Shown: positions 16,512 to 26,214, counted from the first letter of the stretch. The stretch is 64,000 nt of DNA from Streptococcus mitis (GCF_009496155.1 NZ_WIJP01000007.1:1-64000), one strand, 5' to 3'. Notes: generated by a model from the sequence alone, not told the origin. Numbers and translations are program-made.

Positions 16512-17275
16512 AATAAGTGTTCTAATCCATAGACAAGCTCATGACGCTTGACAACTTCTTTAATTCCCAAATTGACCCCTGTCATGAAGGAGCTGCGATC
16601 ATAGGAGTCATGACGGAGGGTCAATCCTTCTCCCTGATTGCCAAAGATGACTTCCTGATGAGCTACCAAGCCTGGCAAACGAACTGAGTGGATCCGCATG
16701 CCATCAAAGTCAGCACCACGGGCACCTGAAATCAATTCTTCCTCATCAGGCGCACCTTGCTGGATTGACTCTCGAACTTCTGCCATCAATTCAGCTGTTT
16801 TAATAGCTGTTCCACTCGGGGCATCCTTTTTCTTGTCATGATGGAGCTCAATAATCTCCACATTTGGGAAATATTTGGCAGCCTGCGTCGCAAATTGCAT
16901 AAGCAAGACAGCACCCAAGGCAAAGTTAGGGGCAATCAAGCCACCCAAATCTTGGGCACGAGAAAATTCTTTTAGCTCTACAATTTCTTCACTCGTGAAA
17001 CCTGTTGTTCCAACTACTGGAGCAAAGCCATTTTCAAGAGCAAAGCGTGTATTTTCATAGGCAACAGCTGGAGTTGTAAAATCTACCCAGACATCCGCTT
17101 CAAAGCCCGCTAAATCAACCTTATCCTTGAAAACAGGAATACCCTGCCATTCTGACTCAGACTCAAAAGGATCCAAAACTGCTACCAAGTCCATGTCTGG
17201 ATCAGCCAAGACCATCTGACAAGCAGCCTGGCCCATCTTTCCCTTAAAACCAGCAATAATTACTCGAATACTCAT
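16508..17275 (-). CDS. dapB: 4-hydroxy-tetrahydrodipicolinate reductase
   Basis: A 255-residue NAD(P)H-dependent reductase of the lysine pathway, which supplies the L-lysine of streptococcal stem peptides. The N-terminal Rossmann motif is GFKGKMGQ (9-16). The catalytic signature [15 protein letters not shown] contains the active-site His and Lys and the substrate-binding SGT. It is the promoter-proximal member of the dapB-cca-ABC-F overlap operon. The 163-bp spacer upstream shows no lysine riboswitch features. Confidence 0.95.
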   Translation of the reverse strand: MSIRVIIAGFKGKMGQAACQMVLADPDMDLVAVLDPFESESEWQGIPVFKDKVDLAGFEADVWVDFTTPAVAYENTRFALENGFAPVVGTTGFTSEEIVELKEFSRAQDLGGLIAPNFALGAVLLMQFATQAAKYFPNVEIIELHHDKKKDAPSGTAIKTAELMAEVRESIQQGAPDEEELISGARGADFDGMRIHSVRLPGLVAHQEVIFGNQGEGLTLRHDSYDRSSFMTGVNLGIKEVVKRHELVYGLEHLL

Positions 17276-17438
17276 CTCTACTCCTATTTAAGATACTAAG
17301 GACCTTATCTGCCCATGAAAAATAGGGAATGACGCTGACTTTCCATGAAAGGCAAGGCAGGCATCTTTTTTCAAGAGGCAGGTAGTCCGTGTTCAATTTC
17401 TAAGATACAAGGCATCTTAACTAGCCTAGAAGCACCAA
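17276..17438. other. Intergenic spacer between degV and dapB
   Basis: 163 bp with no credible ORF. A small hairpin (taagat...atctta, near 17400-17418) and a repeated aagatgcc are visible on the minus strand. The spacer could hold the dapB promoter, but I found no well-spaced -35/-10 pair and no recognised riboswitch. Confidence 0.4.
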
Positions 17439-18287
17439 CTAAATCACTGGAATATAACCCAGAGCAATACTTCCTGCACCTAGGTGGGTTCCAATGACAC
17501 TACCAAATGTAGCAAGTGAAATATCTGAACCCAAGCCAGAATCAAGCAAGTGCTGACGCAATTCCTCAGCCTTTTCAGGAGCATTTCCGTGAATGACAAT
17601 AACACGGTATTGACCTGAAGCCGTTGTTTCCTTTATAATTTCAATTAAGCGCTTGGTTGCTTTCTTTTCAGTACGAACTTTTTCGTAAACTTCAATCACA
17701 CCTTGATCGTTGAAATAAAGGATTGGCTTAATGCTAAGCAAATTGCCCAAAATAGCAGCCCCATTTGAAAGACGTCCACCTTTCACCAAATGATCCAAAT
17801 CATCTACCATGATAAAGGCTGACGTACGGCTGATTTGAATAGCTAGCTTATCTTGAATAATAGCAAAATCATCTCCTTGGTCTCGCCAGTTAAAGACACT
17901 TTCAACCATGATACCCAGCGGAGCACTTGTAATCAAAGTGTCTGGGAAGGCAATGGTTAAGCCCTCATAATCATCGACCATATACTGGATATTTTGGTAA
18001 AAGCCTGAAATTCCAGAAGATAGGAAAAGCCCTAAGGCATGGGTATAGCCTTGTTCTTTGAGCGAAGTTAGAATCTCATCTAACTTGGCAATGCTTGGTT
18101 GACTGGTCTTAGGCAATTCAGAAGCCTGAGCCATTTTTTGGTAAAATTCCTCAGCAGTCAGATTGATACCTTCGACATACTCCTCACCATCAATATTGAC
18201 AGGAATATCCAAGACATACAAATCTTCTCTTTGCAAGGTCTCTGCATTGAGATAGGCAGAAGAATCTGTGATAACAGCTAGTTTCAT
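17439..18287 (-). CDS. DegV family fatty-acid-binding protein
   Basis: A 282-residue protein of the DegV/EDD family, which binds fatty acids. In Firmicutes these proteins (FakB) hand fatty acids to the kinase FakA for phosphorylation. The family start pattern [12 protein letters not shown], the TSQPS motif in the ligand pocket (about 62-66) and the LVKGGRLS segment (about 164-171) are present. Which lipid this paralogue binds cannot be read from sequence. It lies 1 bp downstream of the DUF1149 gene, so the two are probably co-transcribed. Confidence 0.9.
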   Translation of the reverse strand: MKLAVITDSSAYLNAETLQREDLYVLDIPVNIDGEEYVEGINLTAEEFYQKMAQASELPKTSQPSIAKLDEILTSLKEQGYTHALGLFLSSGISGFYQNIQYMVDDYEGLTIAFPDTLITSAPLGIMVESVFNWRDQGDDFAIIQDKLAIQISRTSAFIMVDDLDHLVKGGRLSNGAAILGNLLSIKPILYFNDQGVIEVYEKVRTEKKATKRLIEIIKETTASGQYRVIVIHGNAPEKAEELRQHLLDSGLGSDISLATFGSVIGTHLGAGSIALGYIPVI

Positions 18288-18288
18288 A

Positions 18289-18663
18289 TTAGAACTCCAA
18301 ATTGATTCCTGGTAAGTCTAATGCAATTTCAGTTACTTCGTAAGTCAAACGGTTGAGCATGTTCAAACATGGACGAGCCAAAGTTTCAACTTCTTCTTGG
18401 TTCAATTCACTTGGTTCGTTAACAATACGGCCATCGATATGGTTCACTTGTGAAATGGTTCCACTGATGACAAACTTATCAAATACAATCATAAAGGTCA
18501 AGATGACAATCAAGGAAGTCACTTGATTTTCTTGGTCATGTTGAATCAATTGGAAGTTCACATCCACCTTAGTTTCAGGAGCTCCATTTTCATTTTCCCA
18601 TTCAAAATTACGTGCATCAAAATGATACTGACTAACAAATTCTTGTTCACGTTTAAGATTCAT
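18289..18663 (-). CDS. DUF1149 family protein
   Basis: A 124-residue cytoplasmic protein of the DUF1149 family, found in streptococci and lactococci. It begins [23 protein letters not shown] and has a beta-rich SecB-like pattern in the middle (residues 30-85), but no catalytic motif is visible. Function is unknown. It is followed after 1 bp by the DegV family gene and preceded by glmM, from which a 73-bp AT-rich spacer with a possible promoter separates it. Confidence 0.85.
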   Translation of the reverse strand: MNLKREQEFVSQYHFDARNFEWENENGAPETKVDVNFQLIQHDQENQVTSLIVILTFMIVFDKFVISGTISQVNHIDGRIVNEPSELNQEEVETLARPCLNMLNRLTYEVTEIALDLPGINLEF

Positions 18664-18736
18664 GTCTTTCTCCCTCGGCTACAATATTATAAGCTATTGT
18701 ACCATAATTTTTTATTTTCATCTAGTTTTCTAGGAT

Positions 18737-20089
18737 TTAGTCAATCCCGATTTCAGCTCGAACCACATCTGCGATGGTATCAACATAGTAGTCCACTTCT
18801 TCTGTTGTAGGCGCTTCTGCCATAACACGCAAGAGGGGTTCTGTTCCACTTGGGCGAACAAGGATACGTCCGTTCCCCGCCATTTCTTCTTCCATCTTCT
18901 CGATGATAGCCTTGATAGCTACTACTTCCATAGCCTTTTCCTTCATGGCATTTTCCACTCGGATATTGACTAATTTTTGTGGATAGATGGTTACTTCTGC
19001 TGCCAACTCTGACAAGCTCTTACCTGTTTCCTTCATGATTTTAGTCAATTGGACAGCAGATAATTGACCATCACCTGTGGTATTGTAATCCATCAAGATG
19101 ACGTGACCAGACTGTTCACCACCCAGGTTGTAGCCTGATTTTCTCATTTCTTCAACAACATAACGGTCTCCAACTGCAGTGACTGCCTTATTGATGCCTG
19201 CGCGGTCCAAGGCCTTGTGGAAGCCAAGGTTAGACATCACAGTTGTTACAATTGTATTTTGAGCCAATTGTCCTTTTTCAGAAAGGTATTTCCCGATAAT
19301 GTACATGATTTTGTCACCATCGACGATGTCGCCATTTTCATCAACAGCAATCAAGCGGTCACTGTCTCCGTCGAAAGCCAGACCGATAGCTGACCCGCTT
19401 TCTTTGACCACTTCTTGAAGGGCTTCTGGGTGTGTAGAACCAACATTAAGGTTGATGTTAAGACCATCTGGTGTTTCCCCGATAACCGTCAATTGAGCAC
19501 CAAGATCTGCAAAGATTTGACGGGCACTTGTAGACGCTGCACCATTGGCTGTATCCAAGGCAACCTTCATTCCTTCAAGGGGAGTTCCAGTTGAAACCAG
19601 ATAGCTTTCATACTTACGCAAACCTTCTGGATAATCTACCAAAGTTCCCAAACCTTCTGCACTTGGACGAGGAAGAGTATCTTCTGCAGCATCTAACAAG
19701 GCTTCAATTTCTGCTTCTTTTTCGTCGTCTAGTTTGAAGCCATCCCCACCAAAGAACTTAATTCCATTATCAAGGGCTGGGTTGTGGCTAGCAGAAATCA
19801 TGACACCTGCACTTGCTCCTTCAGTTTTGACCAAGTAAGCTACTGCTGGTGTTGCCAAAACGCCTAGTTTGTATACGTGAATTCCCACAGACAGTAGACC
19901 TGCCACCAAGGCTGATTCTAGCATTTCCCCAGAAATACGTGTGTCACGTCCTACAAAGACTTTCGGTGCTTCCGTTTCATGTTGGCTAAGAACATAGCCT
20001 CCAAAACGTCCCAGCTTAAAGGCCAATTCTGGCGTTAGTTCTACGTTAGCTTCTCCACGGACTCCATCAGTCCCAAAATATTTACCCAT
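18737..20089 (-). CDS. glmM: Phosphoglucosamine mutase
   Basis: A 450-residue enzyme converting glucosamine-6-phosphate to glucosamine-1-phosphate for UDP-GlcNAc and wall synthesis. The active-site phosphoserine loop is [12 protein letters not shown] (about 98-109), the metal loop DGDSDR (about 240-245) and the sugar-binding GEQSGH (about 325-330); the C-terminal phosphate-binding RPSGTEP is near 413. It is third in the cdaA-cdaR-glmM operon, conserved in Firmicutes, where GlmM binds and inhibits the c-di-AMP cyclase CdaA. Confidence 0.97.
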   Translation of the reverse strand: MGKYFGTDGVRGEANVELTPELAFKLGRFGGYVLSQHETEAPKVFVGRDTRISGEMLESALVAGLLSVGIHVYKLGVLATPAVAYLVKTEGASAGVMISASHNPALDNGIKFFGGDGFKLDDEKEAEIEALLDAAEDTLPRPSAEGLGTLVDYPEGLRKYESYLVSTGTPLEGMKVALDTANGAASTSARQIFADLGAQLTVIGETPDGLNINLNVGSTHPEALQEVVKESGSAIGLAFDGDSDRLIAVDENGDIVDGDKIMYIIGKYLSEKGQLAQNTIVTTVMSNLGFHKALDRAGINKAVTAVGDRYVVEEMRKSGYNLGGEQSGHVILMDYNTTGDGQLSAVQLTKIMKETGKSLSELAAEVTIYPQKLVNIRVENAMKEKAMEVVAIKAIIEKMEEEMAGNGRILVRPSGTEPLLRVMAEAPTTEEVDYYVDTIADVVRAEIGID

Positions 20090-20113
20090 TTTTATAAAAT
20101 CCTTTTTCTATTT

Positions 20114-20893
20114 TTAATTTGTTTTTGAACTAGTTGCTTTCGTTGACGAGGATGTCTCCGACGAACTGCTTGTAGTTGAATTTGATGTACTTGAACTTGG
20201 TGTCACTGGTTTTGTAGTCACCTTCATTGTTGTGTCAAACGGAGTGATAACTACTGGTAAGACAACCCCATTGCGGTCGATTGCCTGCAAAGGTACTGAA
20301 CCACTGTAATTACCTGTTATGCGTTCGCTAGTTGGTAAAAGCGCAATAACTTTGTCAATCTTAGCTAATGTTTCTTGGTCAGTTGTGACCGAAACTCGTT
20401 CATTTGACACGGTTACACTATCAATTTGTAACTTGGGATCAATCTGGTTTTGGTCAACTTGTGGCACAACAATCATCCCATCTCTTTTAACCTTCTTCCC
20501 AACTTTCACTGTGATCTTTTGAGGCGTTGCCACAGCGGTCAATCCACTTGGAAGATTTTCAATGTTCAAGGGAACTTCAATCGTTCCAACACTGGCATCC
20601 GTCAAATCCGCTGTGACCTTAAACTTACGAGTACTTTCCTGCATTTCGCTGGCCAAAGTCACACGATTGGCACCTGTCAGCACAACTGAAACTTCTGAAG
20701 CAAAACCACTAATAAAGTATTGACTATTATCATAATGAATATCGATAGGAACATTCGTTATCGTATTGGTGTAGGTTTCCGATTTGACCTGCCTTGCGGT
20801 ATTGCTATTTTGAAAGTTGGTTGACGTTGCATAGACAAATAAGACACAAGCAAAAAAGAGAGATGAAATGATATATAGACTATTTTTTCTCAT
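20114..20893 (-). CDS. cdaR: CdaR (YbbR-domain) regulator of the c-di-AMP cyclase
   Basis: A 259-residue protein with one N-terminal membrane helix (about 7-23) and extracellular YbbR repeats, here about two, followed by a Ser/Thr/Lys-rich low-complexity tail (about 232-259). CdaR modulates CdaA at the membrane. It overlaps the cdaA end by 14 bp and precedes glmM by 24 bp, the standard order. Family members in Bacillus have four YbbR repeats, so this is the short streptococcal type. The tail may span the wall or be a linker. Confidence 0.92.
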   Translation of the reverse strand: MRKNSLYIISSLFFACVLFVYATSTNFQNSNTARQVKSETYTNTITNVPIDIHYDNSQYFISGFASEVSVVLTGANRVTLASEMQESTRKFKVTADLTDASVGTIEVPLNIENLPSGLTAVATPQKITVKVGKKVKRDGMIVVPQVDQNQIDPKLQIDSVTVSNERVSVTTDQETLAKIDKVIALLPTSERITGNYSGSVPLQAIDRNGVVLPVVITPFDTTMKVTTKPVTPSSSTSNSTTSSSSETSSSTKATSSKTN

Positions 20894-21737
20894 ATTTCCA
20901 ACCTCCTAGCAAACGTTCCTTGAAACTGGCTTTTTCCTCAACAGCTGGCAAAAGAATTGTTCGTAGCTCCGCTTCAAATTCTTCAATCGTCAAGTCATGC
21001 TTGAAGACCCCATTGTAAGTAATAGAGATACCACCTGTTTCCTCTGAGACGATGAAGGTCAAGGCATCGGACACTTCTGATAAACCAATAGCCGCCCGGT
21101 GTCTGGTCCCAAATTCCTTGGAAATCCCTGTACTTTCTGTTAAGGGCAGATAGGCAGAAGTCACTGCAATTCGATTTTCTCTGATAATCACAGCACCATC
21201 ATGTAGGGGAGTGTTGGGGATAAAGATATTGATGAGGAGTTCAGCCGAAATATTGGCATCCAAGGGAATCCCTGTAGAAATGTATTCTTGCAGGGTGCGA
21301 ACTCGTTGGATGGCAACTAGGGCACCTATCTTACGAGGGCTCATATATTCAACTGACTTGACAAAGGCACGAATCATTTGCTCTTCTGCACTAATTTGAG
21401 TAGTAGAAAAGAAATCTGTCGCCCTTCCCAAACGTTCTAAACCAGTTCGAATTTCTGGAGAGAAGATAACAACCGCAGCAATAACCCCATAGGTGATAAT
21501 CTGATTAATCAACCAAGAAATCGTTGTTAAACCAAGGATATTGGCCACGACCTGGGCTAATACAAAAATCAAGACCCCCCGTACCAAAATCATAATCTTG
21601 GTGCCAGCTATCGCTTTTGTAAAACGATACAAAACATAGGTCACAATCAAAATATCAAACAGATTGATGGCAATACTCCAAGGACTAGAAAACAAGCTAG
21701 TCCAATATTGCAGGTTGGATAATTGTTGAAAGTTCAT
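20880..21737 (-). CDS. cdaA: Diadenylate cyclase CdaA (DacA)
   Basis: A 285-residue membrane enzyme making c-di-AMP from two ATP. Three N-terminal helices (about 18-80) precede the DAC domain, with the catalytic DGA motif in TPLHDGAVII and the RHR motif in GTRHRAAIGLSE. c-di-AMP controls potassium and osmolyte transport and wall stress in streptococci. A longer frame reaches 21794, but the ATG at 21737 follows gaggagacagcag and gives the expected protein beginning MNFQQLSN. It is first in the cdaA-cdaR-glmM operon and divergent from the reductase gene at 21875. Pneumococcal literature calls it dacA. Confidence 0.95.
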   Translation of the reverse strand: MNFQQLSNLQYWTSLFSSPWSIAINLFDILIVTYVLYRFTKAIAGTKIMILVRGVLIFVLAQVVANILGLTTISWLINQIITYGVIAAVVIFSPEIRTGLERLGRATDFFSTTQISAEEQMIRAFVKSVEYMSPRKIGALVAIQRVRTLQEYISTGIPLDANISAELLINIFIPNTPLHDGAVIIRENRIAVTSAYLPLTESTGISKEFGTRHRAAIGLSEVSDALTFIVSEETGGISITYNGVFKHDLTIEEFEAELRTILLPAVEEKASFKERLLGGWKYEKK

Positions 21738-21874
21738 CTGCTGTCTCCTCTCTGTCCAAATATGTTCCTTTCTATTATACCATTTTTCTGACATTTTTTT
21801 CCCTATCCTACTTCATTTTAAATTAAGGAAAAATATGATAAAATAAACTGACTAGGAAAAACAAAGGAGAAACC

Positions 21875-22843
21875 ATGTCTCAACTCTATGATATCACTAT
21901 TGTAGGTGGTGGTCCCGTCGGGCTTTTTGCAGCCTTCTATGCCCACCTACGCCAAGCCAAGGTTCAAATCATCGACTCTCTTCCCCAACTCGGTGGACAA
22001 CCTGCTATTCTCTATCCTGAAAAGGAAATCCTCGACGTTCCAGGTTTCCCAAACCTGACTGGAGAAGAATTGATCAACCGCTTGATTGAACAGTTAAACG
22101 GCTTTGATACCCCTATTCATCTCAACGAAACGGTTCTTGAGATTGAAAAACAAGAGGAAGGATTTGTCATCACAACTTCTAAAGGAAGTCACCTGTCTAA
22201 AACAGTTATCATCGCTATGGGTGGCGGTGCCTTTAAACCACGTCCGCTGGAACTAGAAGGCGTTGAAAGCTATGAAAATATCCACTACCACGTTTCCAAC
22301 ATCCAGCAATACGCTGGTAAGAAAGTGACGATTCTTGGTGGTGGGGACTCGGCTGTAGATTGGGCTTTGGCTTTTGAAAAAATTGCGCCAACTACCCTTG
22401 TCCACCGCAGAGATAATTTCCGCGCCTTGGAACACAGTGTCCAAGCCTTGCAAGAATCATCTGTGACCATCAAAACACCATTCGTCCCTAGCCAACTCCT
22501 TGGCGATGGAAAAACGCTTGACAAATTGGAAATCACAAAAGTAAAATCTGATGAAACCGAAACGATTGACCTAGACCACCTCTTTGTCAACTATGGTTTC
22601 AAATCTTCTGTCGGTAACCTTAAAAACTGGGGTCTGGACCTCAACCGCCACAAGATTATTGTCAACAGCAAACAGGAATCTAGCCAAGCAGGTATCTATG
22701 CTATCGGTGACTGCTGCTACTATGACGGAAAAATTGATCTGATTGCGACAGGTCTAGGGGAAGCACCGACTGCTGTAAACAATGCCATCAACTACATTGA
22801 CCCAGAGCAAAAAGTACAACCAAAACACTCAACCAGTTTATAA
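21875..22843 (+). CDS. Ferredoxin/flavodoxin-NADP+ reductase, thioredoxin-reductase-like
   Basis: A 322-residue flavoprotein of the TrxB-like FNR group, as in Bacillus YumC. The FAD-binding GGGPVGLFAAF (about 11-21) and NADPH-binding GGGDSAVDWA (about 155-164) motifs are present. The redox-active CxxC of true thioredoxin reductases is absent between them, which marks the group. The FAD-contacting IYAIGDCC follows near 277. It supplies electrons to ferredoxin or flavodoxin. The ribosome binding site aaaggagaaacc is strong and a terminator follows at once. Confidence 0.9.
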   Translation: MSQLYDITIVGGGPVGLFAAFYAHLRQAKVQIIDSLPQLGGQPAILYPEKEILDVPGFPNLTGEELINRLIEQLNGFDTPIHLNETVLEIEKQEEGFVITTSKGSHLSKTVIIAMGGGAFKPRPLELEGVESYENIHYHVSNIQQYAGKKVTILGGGDSAVDWALAFEKIAPTTLVHRRDNFRALEHSVQALQESSVTIKTPFVPSQLLGDGKTLDKLEITKVKSDETETIDLDHLFVNYGFKSSVGNLKNWGLDLNRHKIIVNSKQESSQAGIYAIGDCCYYDGKIDLIATGLGEAPTAVNNAINYIDPEQKVQPKHSTSL

Positions 22844-22848
22844 AAAAG

Positions 22849-22879
22849 AACCACGAGTCACATAGGATTCGTGGTTTTA
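22849..22879 (+). terminator. Terminator of the ferredoxin reductase gene
   Basis: Stem aaccacga (22849-22856) with tcgtggtt (22869-22876) followed by a short T run. Confidence 0.75.
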
Positions 22880-22960
22880 TAGTTTAGCTACAATCTTGTT
22901 AGTTCATATCTTTCCCTTTTTTAGCAAAAATAAAAATGCCTATCAAACTGATAAAACATG

Positions 22961-22969
22961 TGATATAAG
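22961..22969 (+). promoter_or_regulatory. Extended -10 promoter of the toxin transcript (RNA I)
   Basis: TGATATAAG is an extended -10 element without a good -35. It puts the start near 22976, about 38 bases before the toxin ATG. Confidence 0.55.
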
Positions 22970-23011
22970 AGGAACGGCACTAACAATACGCCTTGGAAAA
23001 GAAGGTATTAC

Positions 23012-23030
23012 AGATGCTAGAACTTCTCAA
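23012..23030 (+). repeat. Direct repeat DRa of the par-like locus
   Basis: agatgctagaacttctcaa, identical to DRb at 23292-23310. It covers the toxin start codon, so antisense pairing here would block ribosome entry. Confidence 0.8.
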
Positions 23031-23109
23031 AATAATACTTATCGCAGTCATCGAGAGTATTATCTCATGGCTGGTGACTCGTTGGTTAGACGATCACTTC
23101 GACAAGTAA
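23014..23109 (+). CDS. 31-residue hydrophobic peptide, Fst-like type I toxin candidate
   Basis: The frame begins MLELLKIILIAV, continues with a hydrophobic helix (about residues 6-22) and ends TRWLDDHFDK. A single membrane helix with a charged tail containing a W-L-D-x-x-x-D pattern is the form of Fst/Ldr family toxins, which insert in the membrane and damage the cell when the antitoxin RNA is lost. The conserved Pro of plasmid Fst is not present. A ribosome binding site (gaagg) lies 9 bases upstream. The stop codon coincides with the first bases of a BOX element. A longer overlapping frame in this stretch is not credible. Confidence 0.65.
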   Translation: MLELLKIILIAVIESIISWLVTRWLDDHFDK

Positions 23110-23212
23110 TACTCCTCGAAAATCTCTTCAAACCACGTCAACGTCGCCTTGTCGTACTCAAGTACAGCCTGCGGCTAGTTTCCTAGTTTGCTCTTTGATT
23201 TTCATTGAGTAT
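23109..23212 (+). repeat. BOX element without boxB, inserted in the toxin 3' region
   Basis: It starts atactcctcgaaaatctc and ends gattttcattgagtat, the two conserved ends (boxA and boxC side) of pneumococcal BOX repeats. The middle is an A-C type junction without a recognisable boxB. It begins at the toxin stop codon. The ends form a terminal inverted repeat, so the transcript can fold into a long stem here. Confidence 0.85.
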
Positions 23213-23245
23213 AACCTCCATGGTTAGTACTATCTAACCCAGAAA

Positions 23246-23279
23246 AAATCCCCTCGGTATTGCAGTACCGAGGGGATTT
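23246..23279. terminator. Bidirectional terminator shared by RNA I and RNA II
   Basis: A perfect 14-bp stem (aaatcccctcggta at 23246-23259 with taccgaggggattt at 23266-23279) and a 6-base loop. On the minus strand it runs into T residues, a good intrinsic terminator for RNA II. On the plus strand the ATTTCTGTT tail gives a weaker one. A second small hairpin (ggttag...ctaacc) lies at 23222-23239. Confidence 0.85.
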
Positions 23280-23291
23280 CTGTTAGCACTA

Positions 23292-23310
23292 AGATGCTAG
23301 AACTTCTCAA
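23292..23310. repeat. Direct repeat DRb of the par-like locus
   Basis: Exact 19-bp copy of DRa, located at the 5' end of predicted RNA II. Confidence 0.8.
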
Positions 23311-23319
23311 TTTCCCTTT

Positions 23320-23349
23320 ATTATCTCACATACTCTATTCAATTGTCAA
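23320..23349 (-). promoter_or_regulatory. Strong promoter of the predicted antitoxin RNA
   Basis: Minus strand: consensus -35 TTGACA (23349-23344), 18 bp, extended -10 TGAGATAAT (23328-23320). Nothing but the 68-base RNA lies downstream before the terminator. Confidence 0.75.
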
Positions 23350-23441
23350 AAAACAGGTTGATATTTTGTAAGTTAGCGATATTAGACCATTAGAAAAAAT
23401 AGAATCAACCAATCACACTAATAATTCAAAGGAGTATATCT

Positions 23442-24353
23442 TTATAGTTCATCGGCTAATTTATTTATCTTTCTAAGTCTGTGGTTAACACCACTTTTAG
23501 TCAGAGGATTGCTGAGGCTATCTGCTAACTGCTGGATTGAGTAGTCTGGGTGTTGAATCCGCAGTTGCGCTACTTCCTGCAAATCCACTGGCAGATTTTC
23601 TAAACCCATGATATCTTTGATTTTACTGATATTGTTGATGGTCTTCATGCTGGCAGAAACTGTCCGAGCAATATTCGCCGTTTCAGCATTATTAGCCCGA
23701 TTGAGATCATTACGAGTTTCTCGCAAAATTTTAACCCGCTCAAAATCATCACGCGCCTGCATAGCTCCGATTACTATCAAGAAGTCCATAATGTCTTCGG
23801 CTCGCTGGAGATAAGTCACAGCCCCCTTCTTGCGCTCAAGCACCTTGGCATCCAGTAAAAATTGCTGGAGAAGGGAGGCAATCCCTTGCGCGTGGTCCAG
23901 ATAAACAGAACTGATTTCCAACTGGTACTTACCCGATTCAGGGTCACGAATGCTCCCATTTGCTAAGAAGGCACCACAGAGATAGGCACGACCTGCTTCC
24001 TCATCCGATAAAATCGCCTCATCAATACCTGTTTCCAAACCAAAGAAAGAGTCGGCCAAGTGCAAATCACTCAACAAGTCCTGCACCTTTTCATCTGTAA
24101 AAACAGTATAGACCCGATTCTTGCGAAGATTGCTCCGTTGGTGGTGGCGAATTTCCGATTTGATTTCATAAAAATGGAGAAAGGACTCATAGAGGTGCCG
24201 AGCCAGCTTGGCATTTTCTGTCACGACAGACAAGGTCAAGCCCGAGGTCGAGAGACCGATACTGCCAGACATCTTGATAATGGCAGATAATTCATGCCGG
24301 CTCAGATGGTGCTGACCTAGAATTTCTTCTTTTACTGCTACTGTGAAACTCAT
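23442..24353 (-). CDS. whiA: WhiA family DNA-binding protein
   Basis: A 303-residue protein with an N-terminal LAGLIDADG-like domain (the [16 protein letters not shown] segment, about 126-141) and a C-terminal helix-turn-helix ([21 protein letters not shown], about 275-297). In Bacillus and Streptomyces WhiA affects cell division and sporulation-type development; the streptococcal target is unknown. It is the last gene of the rapZ-yvcK-whiA operon and overlaps yvcK by 4 bp, as in most Firmicutes. Confidence 0.95.
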   Translation of the reverse strand: MSFTVAVKEEILGQHHLSRHELSAIIKMSGSIGLSTSGLTLSVVTENAKLARHLYESFLHFYEIKSEIRHHQRSNLRKNRVYTVFTDEKVQDLLSDLHLADSFFGLETGIDEAILSDEEAGRAYLCGAFLANGSIRDPESGKYQLEISSVYLDHAQGIASLLQQFLLDAKVLERKKGAVTYLQRAEDIMDFLIVIGAMQARDDFERVKILRETRNDLNRANNAETANIARTVSASMKTINNISKIKDIMGLENLPVDLQEVAQLRIQHPDYSIQQLADSLSNPLTKSGVNHRLRKINKLADEL

Positions 24354-25327
24354 TTTCTCACCCGTATAATCCGCATCAATTCGTCCACAATCAAATCCCC
24401 ATCGTGGAAGGCACCTCCATTTTCCAGACGAAGGAAGTTAGATGAAATCACACGCGGAACTTGCTTACAAAGCCCAGCAAAATCGTGTTCCACCTGCACC
24501 AAGTATTCATCAAAACGGTTGGAATTCATGTATTCCTGAGGCACTTTTTCGATATTCACCAAAACAGTATCGATAAAAGAGCGACCAAGGTGACGATGTA
24601 AGACCTCCACGTGGTCACTATCTGTAAAGTGTTCCGTCTCCCCACGTTGGGTCATGATATTGCAGACATAGGCGATTTCTGCCTTGGTTTCCAAAAGTGC
24701 CTGCCCAATTTCCTTAATCACGATATTAGGTAAAATCGAGGTAAAGAGGGAACCAGGTCCAAGGACAATCATATCACTTTCAAGAATGGTCTGCACCACT
24801 CGACGACTGGCCAGAGGCGTATCATCGTTGAGGGTATTGGTTACATAGACATGGTCAATCATGCCTGGATGGTCTGCAATATGACTCTCTCCAGCCACTT
24901 CTGTCCCATCCTGAAAGACTGCATGCAGGGTCAAAGGATGGTCACTGGAAGGATAAATCTTCCCAGTTGTATGGAAAAATTTGCTCAATAACTGCATGGC
25001 ATTATAGGTCGAACCCTGCATTTCTGACAGGCCTGCGATAATGAGATTGCCCAGCGGATGTCCAGCAAAGGCTCCGGCATCCTCAGAAAAACGATACTGA
25101 AAGACCTTCTCATAAAACTTAGGCATATCCGACATAGCCACAAGGACATTGCGAAGATCACCTGGAGGTGTCAACTGCTGCATATTTTTTCGGAGTTCAC
25201 CTGATGAACCACCATCATCCGCCACCGTTACGATAGCAGCGATTTCCACATCTTTTTCACGTAGACTTTTTAGAATGACAGGGATCCCAGTCCCTCCACC
25301 AATCACCGTTATCTTTGGTTTTCTCAT
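24350..25327 (-). CDS. yvcK: YvcK family gluconeogenesis/cell-shape factor
   Basis: A 325-residue protein of the YvcK/CofD-like family, with [13 protein letters not shown] (about 10-22), [13 protein letters not shown] and [11 protein letters not shown] in the nucleotide-sugar pocket. YvcK binds UDP-sugars; in Bacillus it is needed on gluconeogenic carbon and for correct peptidoglycan synthesis. It overlaps both neighbours by 4 bp (rapZ upstream, whiA downstream). Confidence 0.95.
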   Translation of the reverse strand: MRKPKITVIGGGTGIPVILKSLREKDVEIAAIVTVADDGGSSGELRKNMQQLTPPGDLRNVLVAMSDMPKFYEKVFQYRFSEDAGAFAGHPLGNLIIAGLSEMQGSTYNAMQLLSKFFHTTGKIYPSSDHPLTLHAVFQDGTEVAGESHIADHPGMIDHVYVTNTLNDDTPLASRRVVQTILESDMIVLGPGSLFTSILPNIVIKEIGQALLETKAEIAYVCNIMTQRGETEHFTDSDHVEVLHRHLGRSFIDTVLVNIEKVPQEYMNSNRFDEYLVQVEHDFAGLCKQVPRVISSNFLRLENGGAFHDGDLIVDELMRIIRVRK

Positions 25328-26214
25328 GAACGGTTTACCGTTTCCTTTCTTCGGTCTTTGTCGCGATGCCCTTCATTGACAGGCCAATTCTTGGATAAGT
25401 CCTGTGCCAAACGCTTAGCAAAGGCCACACTACGGTGTTGTCCACCCGTACATCCCATGGCAATAGTCAAAACAGACTTTCCTTCCTTTTGGTAACTTGG
25501 CAAAATCGGCTCAATCAAGGCCAATAAATGTTGATAAAAATCATCTGACTCAGGATGATTCATTACATAGTCATAAACTGGTTCATCTACACCCGTTTGA
25601 TTACGCAGTTCTGGTAGATAGTAGGGATTTGGCAAGAATCGGACATCAAAGACCAAGTCCGCATCAATCGGGATACCATACTTGAAGCCAAAAGACATAA
25701 CTTCGATACGGAAAGACTGGGCTTGTTCTTGGTCAGAAAACTGCTCTGCAAGGGTTTTACGTAGCTCACGTGGAGTCAGTTCAGTCGTATCCACCACATT
25801 TTGGCTCATATTTTTCAAAGGTGCCAAGAGTTCACGTTCCAGTTTGATACCATCTAAAATCCGACCATCCGCTGCTAGAGGGTGACTCCGTCTGGTTTCC
25901 TTGTAACGCGCGACCAATTCCTTATCAGCTGCATCCAAAAAGAGAATTTTAAAGTCCAGTTCTTCCTTATTTTCCAACTCATCCAAAACAGTTTGAATCT
26001 CTGAGAAGAAAGAACGGCTACGCATATCCACTACCAAGGCCAACTTATGGTCGTCTTCCTTTGTTTCCACCAACTGCAAAAACTTAGGCAAGAGAGCTGG
26101 TGGCATATTGTCAATGGTGAAATATCCCAAGTCCTCGAAGGACTGAATGGCCACAGTCTTTCCTGCACCACTCATCCCTGTCACAATCACCAAGTGAAGT
26201 TGTTTCTTTGTCAT
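25324..26214 (-). CDS. rapZ: RapZ/YvcJ family P-loop nucleotide-binding protein
   Basis: A 296-residue protein with a Walker [21 protein letters not shown] start (14-33), the VDMRSRSFF segment and a C-terminal [13 protein letters not shown] phosphate-binding motif (about 256-268). In E. coli RapZ directs decay of the GlmZ RNA and thereby GlcN6P synthase; in Firmicutes YvcJ hydrolyses GTP and affects competence genes. It heads the rapZ-yvcK-whiA overlap operon. Confidence 0.95.
   Translation of the reverse strand: MTKKQLHLVIVTGMSGAGKTVAIQSFEDLGYFTIDNMPPALLPKFLQLVETKEDDHKLALVVDMRSRSFFSEIQTVLDELENKEELDFKILFLDAADKELVARYKETRRSHPLAADGRILDGIKLERELLAPLKNMSQNVVDTTELTPRELRKTLAEQFSDQEQAQSFRIEVMSFGFKYGIPIDADLVFDVRFLPNPYYLPELRNQTGVDEPVYDYVMNHPESDDFYQHLLALIEPILPSYQKEGKSVLTIAMGCTGGQHRSVAFAKRLAQDLSKNWPVNEGHRDKDRRKETVNRS

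Larger units (their letters stand above)
22976..23279 (+). ncRNA. Predicted toxin mRNA (RNA I) of a par-like type I toxin-antitoxin locus
   Basis: The predicted transcript runs from the extended -10 promoter through the 31-codon peptide and a BOX element to a bidirectional terminator. It carries the 19-base direct repeat DRa (23012-23030) across the toxin start codon and shares the terminator with the convergent RNA II. The layout matches E. faecalis pAD1 par (fst): convergent RNAs, a common terminator and direct repeats where the two RNAs pair. About 105 bases of its length come from the BOX insertion. Transcript ends are inferred. Confidence 0.6.
23246..23314 (-). ncRNA. Predicted antitoxin RNA (RNA II) of the par-like locus
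   Basis: A transcript of about 68 bases is predicted on the minus strand from the promoter at 23320-23349 to the terminator, close to the roughly 65 bases of pAD1 RNA II. It includes the complement of DRb (so it can pair with DRa at the toxin start) and the complementary strand of the terminator loop. No ORF is present in it. Confidence 0.62.

Noticed and set aside
17276..17438. A lysine riboswitch upstream of dapB
   Set aside because: The spacer is too short and lacks the conserved lysine aptamer tracts.
22896..23186. A 96-codon plus-strand ORF across the toxin-antitoxin locus
   Set aside because: No ribosome binding site; it starts upstream of the RNA I promoter and reads through the BOX element in a frame different from the 31-codon peptide.
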